Source: Rhizophagus irregularis
Taxonomy: Eukaryota; Glomeromycota; Glomeromycetes; Glomerales; Glomeraceae
Direction of reading: 5' to 3'
Length of the DNA: 64,000 nucleotides
Assembly: GCF_026210795.1 (NCBI RefSeq)
Contig: NC_089447.1
Coordinates: 1,986,501-2,050,500 of the forward strand
Below are positions 23,891 through 37,527 of the stretch, piece after piece. Each line of letters opens with the position of its first letter. Position 1 is the first letter of the stretch. The notes under the pieces were generated by a model. That model did no database searches. It was given only the letters and a program-made list of their open reading frames with translations, and was not told the origin of the DNA. Position numbers and translations under genes: made by a program.

Positions 23891-26800
23891 ATGGACAGCC
23901 AGTCTTTTGAAAAAGTCAAGTATGTTTATAACAGGTTCCTTTTCTTGGCTTCTTTACTCAGGAGAATAAACTAAACTTGTTATTTTTCAGAGAAAAATGG
24001 GACGTCATTTTTAAAGACCCGTTGCTTTCACTAACATCATTGCGAGAAAAAGGTGTTGAGGGAAATATTTGCTCGAAAGGATTAAGATCCGTCTGTTGGA
24101 AGGTACCTCTCATTGTTTTTACATGAAACCAACAACTATTTGACATCTCGAAAAACTTTATAGTTATACTTGGCGTACCTGCCGGGTTTAGACTCTGCAA
24201 CATGGCCTCTGGCTCTTCATAAAGAACGACAACATTACGCGGATCTTCGACAAAAATATATTACTAGTCCTGACAATGATAATAATAACGCAAACGATTT
24301 AAATATAAATAACCCATTATCTTTAGACCAAGCGGTATGTTATTATCAATTTATCAATGAAAGTATGAGTCATGTTTGAATGATATTAATCATATTAATC
24401 ATTTTAAAAATAATAGAATCCATGGCAAGAATATTTTAAAGATACGGAATTAAGAAAAATCATACGCCAAGATGTTGAACGAACGTTGGTAGAATATATG
24501 ATGCGATTTAGATTATATTTTATATTATTAATTTAATAATGAATTTTTAGGTTTCCAGATAATGAATATTTCCGCACTCCTTTAAGCCAAAATCGATTAC
24601 TGGATATTCTTTTTATATATTGTAAAATGAATCAAGATGTTTCTTATCGTCAGGGAATGCATGAACTTTTAGCCCCAATTCTATGGGTTATTGATAAAGA
24701 GAGTATTCCTAATTCTAGCGGATATGCGGTGGAAAATAGCGAAGATACGATAATCAAACAAACTTTAAATGCAGATTACGTTGAACATGATACTTTTGCC
24801 TTATTTTCTGCATTAATGAAATCAGCAAAAGAATATTATGAATACAATGATGAAATTTTCAACAAAAAGCCAGTAAAGGTACGATAGACCATTTAGACTA
24901 AACAGTATTATCTAATCAAGAATTTTATATTATTTTGGCTAACTTGGATCTAATAGCGTGCTCAAGGATCTGATCTTGAATACGCGAGATTAATCAAAAA
25001 TAACCAAGCCGAGGTTTGTTTATTATAATTGTATAAGTTTTCCTATTTCACACGTCTAAAATCTATGCGAACTTTTTTATTTAAGGTCGCAAAAGCAACT
25101 CCTGTGTTCAGGAAATGTAATAAAATTTATGAATATCTTCAAATAATTGATCCTGAATTATATAAGCATTTAATTGATTTAGAAATTGAGCCTCAGCTTT
25201 ATGGAATGTAGGTCTTTGACATATTTTATTTTATTTGGAAATATAATTAATTCCATTACCGTGTTACAAATATTTGCCAACATATAACATTACCATACTG
25301 TGAATTGTCACTGGGTAAACATATATATTTAGTTACAATATATTGCGAGTATGGTGGTAGAAATTCAATTGCTTTTATGAATGGGATAAATATAACTCTC
25401 TCTTGGTCGCAAATTTATACGAATTGTAGTAAGAAGCTAAGAGGCTAAATGTAATTCCTTTTATTACAGACGGTGGATAAGGTTACTTTTTGGCCGTGAA
25501 TTTCCTTTGAATAAAGTTTTAATATTATGGGATGGAATATTTGCGGAGGATCCAGCTTTGAGGATAGTTGAATATGTATGCGTTGCAATGATGTTACTCA
25601 TTCGTAACGAGTGTGAGTATTATTATTTTTATGCAGGATTGTCTAAAATCTAAAATTATGTCGTTTACAAATTTATTTTACTAATAATATATATAATAAA
25701 TATAGTGCTAGATTCTGACTATACCGAATGTTTGAGTATGTTAATGCGCTATCCTCCAACATCAGACACAGAGGTGTTGATTAAGCAAGCAATATATCTT
25801 CGTGATCATTCAACACAGGAAGGTGGCACTTATATTCTTAAACAGAATGCATCTAGAACAGGTAAACCTCTCCCCGTACTAACTCCTAAAGAACCACAAG
25901 AAGGGTTTGTTCATTTAAAAAATGTATTAGATCGTAGTGCAGTAATAAATAAGGCAGTTATAAACGTATATGGTGAAGTAAAGGTTAGTGATATTTTGCA
26001 ATCTCTTTCCAAATTTCCCTATTTGATGATTTTTTTTTTTTTTAGAAAAATGTACTTCGCAAACAAGATGGTCAACTTCGCACAGAGCATGACCGCTCTA
26101 GTTCTATAGATGTTTCACAAAGATATGCAAATCAACAAGTGTCAAATCATGTTGATCAATCAAGTTCAGAAGCTCAAAATATGTCATTTGAGGAATTTAC
26201 AAAATTAAAAGAACAGAATCGACAGATAGCATTAGTAGTTCAAAAAAGTATAGAAATTCTCGAGCAAGAAATGTTGGGTAGGACTAAATCGAGAGAAATT
26301 ACAAGTGCAACGGACGCAGAAAAAATTGAAAAAAGCTCTACTGATGGTTCCGAATCTCGATCGTCATTTGAATACATTTCAGGTAGTAATAATGAAGAAT
26401 CGACGACTCATGAAATTTCTGTTCTTCACGCTTTACACGGTCTCAAGCATGTGAGAGATGTATTGAATGGCTCCATAAAAGAATTTAATTCACATATTAT
26501 GGAAATAACATCCCATAATGGAGATGATCATGATCACTGGGAAGTAGTAGATGATGGTGTTAGTGTAGTTAGTGTAACTGGGACAGAGGATGAAACTGCA
26601 TCTGTTACTAAAGAGATTCAGACGAAACAAGACAAGAGTCTAACTCCCACAAGTTCTTCTAACAATATCATAAAGACATCAGTCGTAGAAACAATTTCAA
26701 CGAAACCTGCTGTTCAATCAATATCAACTTTACCTCTACAGTCGTCACCACCATCATCCACAAAAGTAACTCCCCAATTAAATCAGCAGTATTCTAGCGG

Positions 26801-27335
26801 AACTAGTTCTACTAGCATAAATACTTCAAACGAAAAGTCAAAAGTTACATCATCATATGCTACTAAGACTCCAAAACCTAAATCCAAACTTAAGTTAGAA
26901 GATATATTGAGTGATATTGATATGGAAAAGAGTGAAACGGGGACTGGAACGCCGAAATCTTCTATTGCATCAAATTCTAAATATAGTTGGATGATTGAAG
27001 GTTATACTGACGATGATGAAAACTCTCTATTTAACCCAAAGAGAGCAAGTATTGGTAGTTTTGATAGTTTATCTGGATTCTCATCTGATAAAATGAGCAC
27101 TTTAGATTTTTCAAAAGATAATGATGCATTTAAATCAATTCCTACATCTAATCAAAGGAAGACAAGAAATTCAATGATTGTACCTCAAACTTCTTCATCG
27201 CTTTATTCCGAAAGAATTACATCAAAAAGTATAAATCAAGAAAATAATGTAAATATTGGGTCGACAAGTAGCCATATTGTTACGGCTACTAATACACCTG
27301 TTGTACCGGTTGATGACCCTTTGGGTGTTTCGTAG
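23891..27335 (+). CDS. TBC1D5-like Rab GTPase-activating protein
   Basis: A first exon of 29 nt (MDSQSFEKV) splices at 23991 into EKWDVIFKDPLLSLTSLREK. The TBC domain carries both catalytic fingers: the arginine in LRKIIRQDVERT and the glutamine in DVSYRQGMHELLAPILWV. The second half reads VEHDTFALFSALMKSAKEYY, LEIEPQLYGMRWIRLLFGRE, FPLNKVLILWDGIFAEDPAL, the pattern of TBC1D5 rather than other TBC proteins. About nine exons, the last long and Ser/Thr-rich (26.1-27.3 kb) with no recognised domain. TBC1D5 in animals inactivates Rab7 with retromer and autophagy factors; the same role is inferred here. It pairs head-to-head with MON1, the Rab7 activator subunit. Confidence 0.9.
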
Positions 27336-27661
27336 ATTACAATTTGTATAGCACATGTATTTTTTTAGAAAAAAAAAAAAATTTTAAAAAAAAGTTTCTT
27401 ATAAGATATTACGGATATTATAGTTTGTTGTAAATTTACATCATACCATTGTTTTTATTTACTGCCATAGTGCCATTATTCATCAAAATAAGGATAAATA
27501 AACTATTTATTGTTCTCAACTTTTAAATACAGAATATAGAGTTGATTTAAAATTATGAAATTAATTTTTATAAAGATTTACCAAAATTAATCTTGCATTA
27601 AAAATAATACACCGAAATTAAATATAAATATAAATGTACATTCAAAAGATTTAGAAAATTA
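27336..27661. other. AT-rich region between convergent TBC1D5-like and YKT6 genes
   Basis: 3' UTR space for both genes; A/T homopolymers, no other feature. Confidence 0.6.
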
Positions 27662-28471
27662 TCACGAAATAGTACAGCAGCTATTTGTCTGTGATAAAAA
27701 TAATAAAAAAAAAATTAAAAAAATGATTTAATAATTTTATAATTCAAAATGACACTGACCTTTCTGGCTTGCTTATAAAATGCTTTGGACTGAAAAGAAA
27801 TTTCTTGTGACCTATCTATCAAATCGTCCAATTTTTCTCCACGTTGCAAAAGGGATTCGATCGTTTTATTCTACAATAAGTAGAATATCAATATTAAATG
27901 TTTAAAGCTTATTTCAAATTCGATTTAGATAATATTGTTTTTTACCATGACTAGTTTAGTTTCATCCAATTGTTCTTGTACTTTTGTAATCTGATCTGCT
28001 TGCTTAGGATCTTGATACTTAATTAAATAAGTTTTCAATTCTGGAAAAGAGATTTTGTCTGGTTTGGACCAATCATTTGGCGGAAATTTTATGAGAAATT
28101 CATCAAGAATTTTGTTTAGCACAGAGAATGATACACGTTGTGGATACTCTTCATCCGTGACAATGACTCCTGTAAGATGAATGTCAGAACGTGCGTAAAC
28201 ATATCCTACATAAGCTATAAAATAATTTAATCAATTAGTATTAGAAAATTGTGAGATCCCTTCCTCCAAAAAGGTGCATACGCTGTTCTTCGACACGTTG
28301 TCTTTGACCAGGACTTGTTCTTTCTGCGATAGTTTTGGAAATTACCATAATAATATCTTGTACAGTACTACGCTGAAAGAAACCAAAACTGGAGAGATCA
28401 TATTCTGCAGCCAAACGAATGGTTTCTTCGTTAGAATCTCGAGAGTAAATCGACACAGAGTAGATTTTCAT
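27662..28471 (-). CDS. YKT6: Longin-domain SNARE Ykt6
   Basis: R-SNARE acting in Golgi, endosome, vacuole and autophagosome fusion. Exons 28282-28471, 27946-28214, 27760-27870 and 27662-27688 sum to 597 nt, giving 198 residues, the normal family length. The longin domain starts MKIYSVSIYSRDSNEETIRL; ERTSPGQRQRVEEQ precedes YVGYVYARSDIHLTGVIVTD. The SNARE motif includes ITKVQEQLDETKLVM, then NKTIESLLQRGEKLDDLIDR. The last 27-nt exon encodes TNSCCTIS, the double-cysteine CAAX-type end needed for farnesylation and palmitoylation. I chose the ATG at 28471 over the upstream in-frame one at 28609 because it matches the family start exactly. Confidence 0.96.
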
Positions 28472-28667
28472 GTTTGGACGATAAATTGCGGATAAATAAT
28501 ATATTTCTTTACAAAACTGAAGTAAAGTATACTTGATAACTGTATTTATAGTTTTTTTTGAATACCGCCCAGATATTACTGCGATTTTCAGCTCACTATT
28601 GTTGTACAACCAGCTTCATAATATTCTTCTCGTACGTCATAGTGTTTGATCCAAAACACTAGTCAAA
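28472..28667. promoter_or_regulatory. Bidirectional promoter, YKT6 / EXO84
   Basis: The 196 bp between divergent starts. It contains TACGTCA near 28633-28639, an ATF/CREB-like half site. Part is also open in frame with YKT6, but this extension does not match the family. Confidence 0.5.
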
Positions 28668-31458
28668 ATGTCTAGCAAGCCTCGCGGTCTAAATATTCGA
28701 TTAGCTAATGCAATAAATGGGATCGAGAGAAGTATCTCCCCTTCTTCACCTAGAAAAGTTACTCGTGGTGGCTTAAAAGTCGAAGGAAAGTGGAACAATA
28801 ATAGTGTTGGGAGGCCCTATACTCCCGATGAGGAAATTAGGGAAGCACCTGCTATTGATATGGTGGAATTTGCAGACGAAGAATTTAGACCTGAAGCATG
28901 TATGTTCATAGTATAGAAAGTATTAAAAATATGATTTATTCTTAATTATCAATTATTATATATAAGAATAATTGATAAATAAAGTTGCTAATAGACATCC
29001 AAAAAGCACTATCAAACGCCACAGAAGAAGGAGTAAGGTCTTTCTTAGGGACACTACGAGATTCAAAGGAGCTAGCAGCCAGCGATTTGCAAAGAAATGT
29101 GTATAAAAATTATAATGAATTCGTGGTGATATCCCAGGAGATATCAAATATCCTTTCTTTAAAATAAAGCGCAGATCATTAATGATTTCAGTATAAAGAG
29201 CTAAAAATTTTATGTGTCAGTTCATCCTTGACTCGTTAGTCAATATTTTACAATTAGAAAGTGATATGCTTGTATTACGCGGGCAATTGAATGAATTACG
29301 CAATGTCAGCGACAATTTAAGAGATGATAGTACAGAATCCATCAATATTGGGCCTGGTATGTTTTGAAGAAGAAAACTAATATATGTTATTTATTAACAT
29401 GAAATTATATATAGTAACTTCAGTAACTTCGGAGCCAATTGTACCCAGAGGACGTAATCCGACCCTAAATAATGCTACTGATATGCAATCGATTTGGAAA
29501 GCACAAATTCAAGAATTATGGGCAGGTGTGGAAGGTGCTCAGGTTAATATCTTTTAAACCATTCGATTGAAATTTTAAAATATTACTTTTGATCCTATTA
29601 TGACCTTAAATTTTTTATAATATATATTCTAGAATTTTGTCTCGTTAGAACCTGGAAGACATATACTTCGAGAATGTTCTAATTTTATCGAGATTAGTTT
29701 TAGTACAAATAAGCCGAAACAATCAGTGCATATTTTTCTATTAAATGATTGTCTATTGGTTGCTAGTAAAAAGAAACGTCAAGCTTCTAAAGATACATCA
29801 AAAGCCAAATTGGTTGCTGACCGTTGTTTTTCTTTAGAAGATATAACTCTAATTGATATGAAAGACACTGAAGGTTTGTTTAAAGTTAAAATTATTATTC
29901 ATTAATAATATTTTCTTTTAAAAAATCTAAAATTTACTTGTTTTTATCAGAGCAAGTAAATTTTATTAAAATCCTAAAGCATCCGACGGATCAATTTATT
30001 TTCCAAGCTGGAAATGCCGATGAGAAAAAAAATTTGCTAAATATGACCAAACGCGCAACTGACGAAATGATGTCAGTCAAAGCCGTAAAACATGCAGGTA
30101 CGTTTTTAAAAAATTTTTGCTTACAATATACTTAAATTAAAGTCTAATATATTGATTTAATTTACTAGATTCTGTCATAGCTGCAGTATGTACTATCAAA
30201 ATTAATAAACGTACAATTTTTATAATAAATGTAAAATCTAATAATTATGAATTTTAAATATGGTAGGAATCACAACAACAACAACATACTCCACTTATTA
30301 GAACACTTTCGAGAAAAAAAAAAGGAACAATGGCACAATCTCTGAGATCAAGAAAATCTGTTCCAAAGTTGCCGACAAAGACTTTTACAATGAATGATAT
30401 TCGTGAAATGGAAGATTTAGCTGATGAGTTAGATGTCCATATTGCAACGCGTGAATTTGAGCAAGCTGTTGAGAATATTGAAAAAGGTATATTGATATTT
30501 TATTATAGATATTACAGAACGTTTATTGATACAAGCATATATGTACAACATTATGAATTATAGCAAAGAATGCCCTAACTAATGTATCATCGCCTAATCC
30601 TGGAAAATTGGATACGATTCGTGCTAAAATGGAGGATCGCGTCGTTCGGCTATCTCTTGCTATTAGTCGTGATCTCTCAAATCCCGACGTGAAAAAGTCA
30701 CATGTACAGAAATGTACACGATGGTTATTGCGTCTCGGATATGGGGAACAGGTAGTAAATTCAAAATTAATAAAATTAACAAAAATTTCGATTAAATCGT
30801 TAAACCTTAAATTTGATCTAGGCACGTGAATTGTTCCTTGTTGCAAGAACTGAAAACATTAGAATAAGAACAAAGTAAGCTTTAATTCGCGAAAAATGGT
30901 TTAATTCTTTCTAACATAATTTAATTATTTAGACAACTTAAATTCGAGGGGGATATACCACAATATATTAATGAATTATCATTAGTGTATTTTACCTTAG
31001 TTAAAAATACATGTGACTGGTATAATTCCGCTTTTAGAGATATGAGAATGGCTTCAGGTATACTATTGGGTTAGTTATCAATTCATTATAATAAAAATTA
31101 ATTATTTTTGCTTTAACAGGTCTTGTCAAATGGGTACAAGAGGAGATGGAACATTATGCAAGTATGTTTAAACGACAAGTATACAGCTTACATAACCGTG
31201 AAGATAGCACTATACAAGAATGTTTAAGATATGCTAGAGAACATTGTTTAATGGTAAGTTAAAGGTGTATATTTTCACTTCTTAATATAAATTCTGGATA
31301 ATATTTATATTTAATTTTTTTCTTAGTTACGCGAGGTTGGGTTGGATCTTAAATTTTTATTAGATAATCTACTACGATTTAACAAAAATAAAGATGATAT
31401 TTCACAAGATTCCCGGCTTGAAAATGGTGAAATGGATACCGTTATTGAAGAAAATTAA
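28668..31458 (+). CDS. EXO84: Exocyst complex component Exo84
   Basis: Subunit of the octameric exocyst that tethers secretory vesicles at sites of polarised growth such as the hyphal tip. The N-terminus is MSSKPRGLNIRLANAINGIE. A coiled-coil/Vps51-like segment contains SFLGTLRDSKELAASDLQRN and YNEFVVISQEISNILSL. The PH domain reads VSLEPGRHILRECSNFIEIS, VHIFLLNDCLLVASKKKRQA and KHPTDQFIFQAGNADEKKNL. The C-terminal helical domain includes REFEQAVENIEK, LVARTENIRIRT, NELSLVYFTLVKNTCDWYNS and LVKWVQEEMEHYASMFKRQV. The stop is at 31456-31458. About ten exons; edges approximate. It shares a promoter region with YKT6 and is tail-to-tail with the proteasome gene 173 bp away. Confidence 0.9.
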
Positions 31459-31631
31459 ACTCGTAGAATAGTAATAATTATTTTTCTTCTTGGACAATTT
31501 ACAAGATATTTATAGAATAATAATTTAATTTATAATTTAATTTATCTCACTTATTTATTGTAAAATTCATTTCATATAAATTGTCCTTTTACTGCGCCAT
31601 AATAAAATTTAGATACTTATTTTCAAGATTA

Positions 31632-32919
<1,288 letters not shown>

Positions 32920-34877
32920 ATGATAAAAATAATACCGCTTGGTGCAGGTCAAGATGTTGGACGTAGCTGTATTCTTATATCCATTGGTGATGATAGTACA
33001 GGAATAAAAAATTTAATGTTTGATTGTGGAATGCACATGGGATACAATGACGAAAGAAGATTTCCGGATTTTTCATATATTTCTAAAACAAACCGATTCA
33101 CAGAACAATTAGATTGTATTATAGTAAGCCATTTTCATTTGGATCATTGTGGTAAATATTTGGTAAATAAGATTTATTATATGTTTTTTTTTTTTACAAT
33201 TTAAATTAATTGATATTTATTCTTTTAAATTTCATAGGTGCTTTGCCATATTTTACTGAAATGTGTGGATATGAAGGACCTATTTTTATGACACATCCAA
33301 CTAAAGCTATTTGTCCCATTTTACTTGAAGATTATCGAAAAATTACTGTTGAAAGAAAAGGAGAAACGAATTTTTTTACATCTCAAATGATTAAAGATTG
33401 TATGAAGAAGGTTACTGCTGTCAATCTTCATCAAACAATTAAAGTTAATGGTGATGATGATTTGGAAATTAAAGCATTTTATGCTGGACACGTTTTAGGA
33501 GCGGCTATGTTTTATGTACGAGTAGGTACACAATCAGTAGTTTATACTGGTGATTATAACATGACTCCTGACCGACATTTGGGTGCAGCATGGATCGATA
33601 AAGTACGTCCAGACTTGTTAATAACAGAATCAACTTATGCCACAACTATTCGCGATTCTAAAAGAACACGTGAGCGTGATTTTTTGAAAAAAGTTCATGA
33701 TTGTGTCACACAAGGAGGCAAAGTTCTTATACCAGTCTTTGCTCTTGGACGTGCTCAAGAACTTTGTATCTTAATTGAAACATATTGGGAGAGAAATAAT
33801 CTTAATGTACCCGTATATTTTTCTGCTGGTATGACCGAAAAAGCCAATGATTATTATAAACTTTTTATTAATTGGACAAATGAGAAAATAAAAAATACTT
33901 TTGTTCAACGAAACATGTTTGATTTTAAACATATCAAACCTTGGGATAGACAATATTTGGATTTACCAGGTCCTGCAGTTTTATTTGCTACTCCTGGTAT
34001 GTTACATATTGGTACATCTTTGGAAGTCTTTAAAAAGTGGGCACCATATCCAGAAAATATGGTAATAATGCCTGGATATTGTGTAGCAGGTACTGTTGGA
34101 GCTAAAGTTCTTAATGGGGATAAAGAAATTTATATAGATGCATATAATAAGATAAATGTAAAGTTACAAGTAAAAAATTTATCATTCAGTGCACATGCAG
34201 ATGCTAAGGGAATTTTACAACTTATAAAGCAATGTGATCCAAAAAATGTAATGTTAGTTCATGGAGAAAAAGCAAAGATGGAATTTTTACAGGAAAAAAT
34301 TAAACGAGAATGTCGAATACCATGTTATTCACCAGCTAATGGAGAAACAACAATTATTGATACACCACTTTCTATACCAGTTGATGTTTCTGTTGATTTA
34401 CTTAAACGTCATTTAACAGCACAAAAACTTCCTTTACCCACATCAGATGATAAAATTGATATCACAAAGATCAAACCAGTGAATGGAATTCCTATACAAG
34501 GTATTTTGACGATGGAACCTGATCAAATACCAAAATTAATGGATGTAAACGAAGCGATAAGGGATACAAATTTACCATTACGTGAGTTAACATTTGAATT
34601 TATTAAATCATTTGATCCGAATAAGATTGATACTTCAACTCGAACTGATATTCGCACTCAAGCTTTGGAAAATGTATATGAAAAAGTGAGAAAAGCTCTT
34701 AAAGATGATGTGAATGAAGTTGAAATAATTAAGAATTCATCACAGATAAAAATAAGAAGCATGTTAATAAGAATATCTGATAAAAATTCCAACTCTTTTA
34801 ATATTTCATGGAATTATAAAGATGAGAATTTGGCGAATTATGTGATGTCAATAATTGATAATATTCTTCCTGAATGA
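32920..34877 (+). CDS. INTS11: Integrator complex subunit 11 (CPSF73-like RNA endonuclease)
   Basis: Metallo-beta-lactamase/beta-CASP endonuclease. Two exons, 32920-33151 and 33238-34877, give 623 residues. It starts [20 protein letters not shown]. Metal-site motifs are visible: [20 protein letters not shown] (HxHxDH), [15 protein letters not shown], and the beta-CASP motifs [17 protein letters not shown] and [11 protein letters not shown], with [12 protein letters not shown] near the end. Residues such as [17 protein letters not shown] and [10 protein letters not shown] match INTS11 much better than CPSF73/Ysh1. The INTS11-type C-terminal extension is also present. INTS11 works with INTS9 in cleaving nascent snRNA and promoter-proximal Pol II transcripts; that the fungus has the other subunits is not shown here. 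Confidence 0.94.
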
Positions 34878-37527
34878 ATGTTGGAATGTATGTATATATA
34901 TATATGTACATAACAAATATATAAAAACACATTGTATGTATTTTATATGAATTATTATTATTTACATTTTAATAAAATTTTAAAATTTTTGATGAGCAAT
35001 ACTCTTTTTTTTTTTGATTGTAGATCATGCATATACATTATAAGAAGATATCAATCAACAAATTCGAAAAAAAACAAAAATTCTGGGAAACTGAAAATAG
35101 AAATAAATCTGCAGATTGACCAGCTTTTATATAATACACTAAAAAAAATAATATCGGACAATCTCTGACCGAAATTAAAAAGTGATGGTAAATCATATTA
35201 TCTATGATGTTAACCTAAATTAAATTTTTATAATATATTACACTCTTGATTTTTGTTTTCTTATAGTAATAATGAATTATAAAACTTACCATTCTTATAT
35301 TAGCTTTAAATTGTGACAATTTTAAAATTTGGAAAGGTTTTATAGATATTAGAATTGACTAATTATCGTCACCCCACAAGTTTTTAAATTTCATACTACC
35401 GCATTTTACCGATTAGCTAAAAAACTTGGTGTTAGTATTTGGAACATATTTTTATTAAATACATATAATTGCATTTAACGAAACGTATTTGATTTTAATC
35501 TATAAATAGAAATAAGATCTAATGAATAATTCACGAGAATGTACCAGTACAATGAAAAACGAATATGAAATGAATATGTATATGGACGGAACAAGTCGTA
35601 ATATTATATATATATAATATATTGTGAAACTTTCTCACACATAATTTTATAAATGAATATACATATAAATCAATCAAATACTTAATTAATTAATTCATCT
35701 TAATATAATGGTTTTTTATGATTATTGAGAATCCAAATACAGTAATATTTTATCATATTAATTCAGGTACATATCATTAGGTCATAATTTCTTTTTCAAG
35801 AAAATGGAGTTTTTAGGATTTCTTTCTCATCAAAAAAAAATATTATTACATAAACAAAGAATTTTATTAATAATTTAATTTTGAGTTTGTTTCTTATGAC
35901 ATCTTTGAAAAACAACAATGTTCTTAAAAGTATGAGATGCTTTCCATATGTTACACAATCTAGAATCATTACTAATCAAATTTCACAGGATGGAGGTGAG
36001 AACATTTTATCTACTTTAGAAAACGATTCCCTATTTTTAATCTAGAAGCTGCGAAAAAATCACGTGAAAGCGAAATATCAGTTTTTTTTTTTACGATATA
36101 TTAAATTTGTAAGTTTTTTTTTTAAAAAAAAAATATCCGAAGCCAATCAAAAAAATGATATCTTTATTAGTACAACTTAAATTGATTTTGTATCCCACGA
36201 AAAAAGAGGACCCGTGGAAATAAATTTTTCATTCATTTTTTAATATAAATTTTTTTTTTTTTTTTTTTCTTGACCGATTATTTTAGGTAAAACCGATTAT
36301 TTTAGTGTAAATCTATTTATAATGAAAAAAAAAAAAAAATGAATATCAAATTAAATAATCAATTTTATTTATGATAAGGTAATTAAGTTATCTTTTCATT
36401 TCGGTAAGATAAGAAAGATCATGAGACAAGTGAAAATCATCAAAATAAATGAAAAGTTGATTATCTTTTTAATCTTTTATCATAATGCAATAGAAAAATT
36501 TTCATAGTCTTACAAAAAAAAAAATATAAATTGTTTATATCGGAAAAAGCACATGCAATTCTTTTAAAATTACTTCACTATATCCACGCCACTCTCCCAC
36601 ACTTTCAAAAAAAAAAAAAAAAAATATTATTTACATTACAGAAATAATAATAAAGTGTTACGTAATAACAAATCAGGTAAAAAAACCATTCTGTTTATAT
36701 AATCGTTTATTTTTATCTGATATATTATATACATTTATACATATATTATAATTATAATTATAATTATAATACATATATTTTATTTATTATATTTGTAATT
36801 TGTGTATATATATTTATTTATAAAATAAAAAATAAAATAAAATTAAAATAAAATAAAAAAAAAAGTATTGTACCATTAAAATGAAACTTTCTGCAAAAAA
36901 AAAAAAAAAAAAAAAGATGTTCTAAATTTGTTCTGGGCGTTTGATTTTTTTATAATTTCAAGTTTTTAAGGTCAAGTGAAATGTGTATTGTACAAAGTTG
37001 ACTCGGGAAAAGCGTTGTACTGCAGTATCTGGTATTTTATCTTTTTATCTGTTTGTAACATCCAATTGATAACAGTTCTTATCGGTATTTTGTTGATTTT
37101 TTTTTAAGAACTTTTTCCCTGCTTTTTTTAGCCGATTATTTTGAATAAACAAAGTATTTACTGGTTAACATTCAATCTATTTAGGAAATTCGAAAGATTT
37201 GAAAAAAAAAAAAAGATCCCTCACTGATAAAAAAAAAAAAAAAAAAAAATTTATTCTCCACATTAATACATTTCTCCACATATATAAATTAAAAATAAAT
37301 TATTATAACAATATCAATAAAAAAAAAAAACTAAACTAAAATAACTATATAACTACCCACCCCGTGCAATTGATTTTCTTTTTTTTCACACGCGATTGAC
37401 TTGAAAAAAAATAAAAAAAAAAATAATATTTTTCAAAGTTTTTCATTTTTTTTTTTATTAAAAAAAACGTCAAAATTTGTTTTTATTAAAATATAAAAAT
37501 AATCTTATTATATATATTTATAAAATA
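34878..37527. other. AT-rich intergenic / long 5' region of the CSL gene
   Basis: About 2.65 kb with many A or T homopolymers (for example at 36.60, 36.90 and 37.23 kb), which look length-unstable. Short frames at 34932-35168 and near 35899 are not supported by any recognised similarity. The last 0.5 kb, rich in A/T tracts, is likely 5' UTR and promoter of the CSL gene. Confidence 0.5.

Noticed and set aside
28472-28609. N-terminal extension of YKT6 to an upstream ATG
   Set aside because: The family starts exactly at MKIYSV; the extension lies in the shared promoter and matches nothing in the family.
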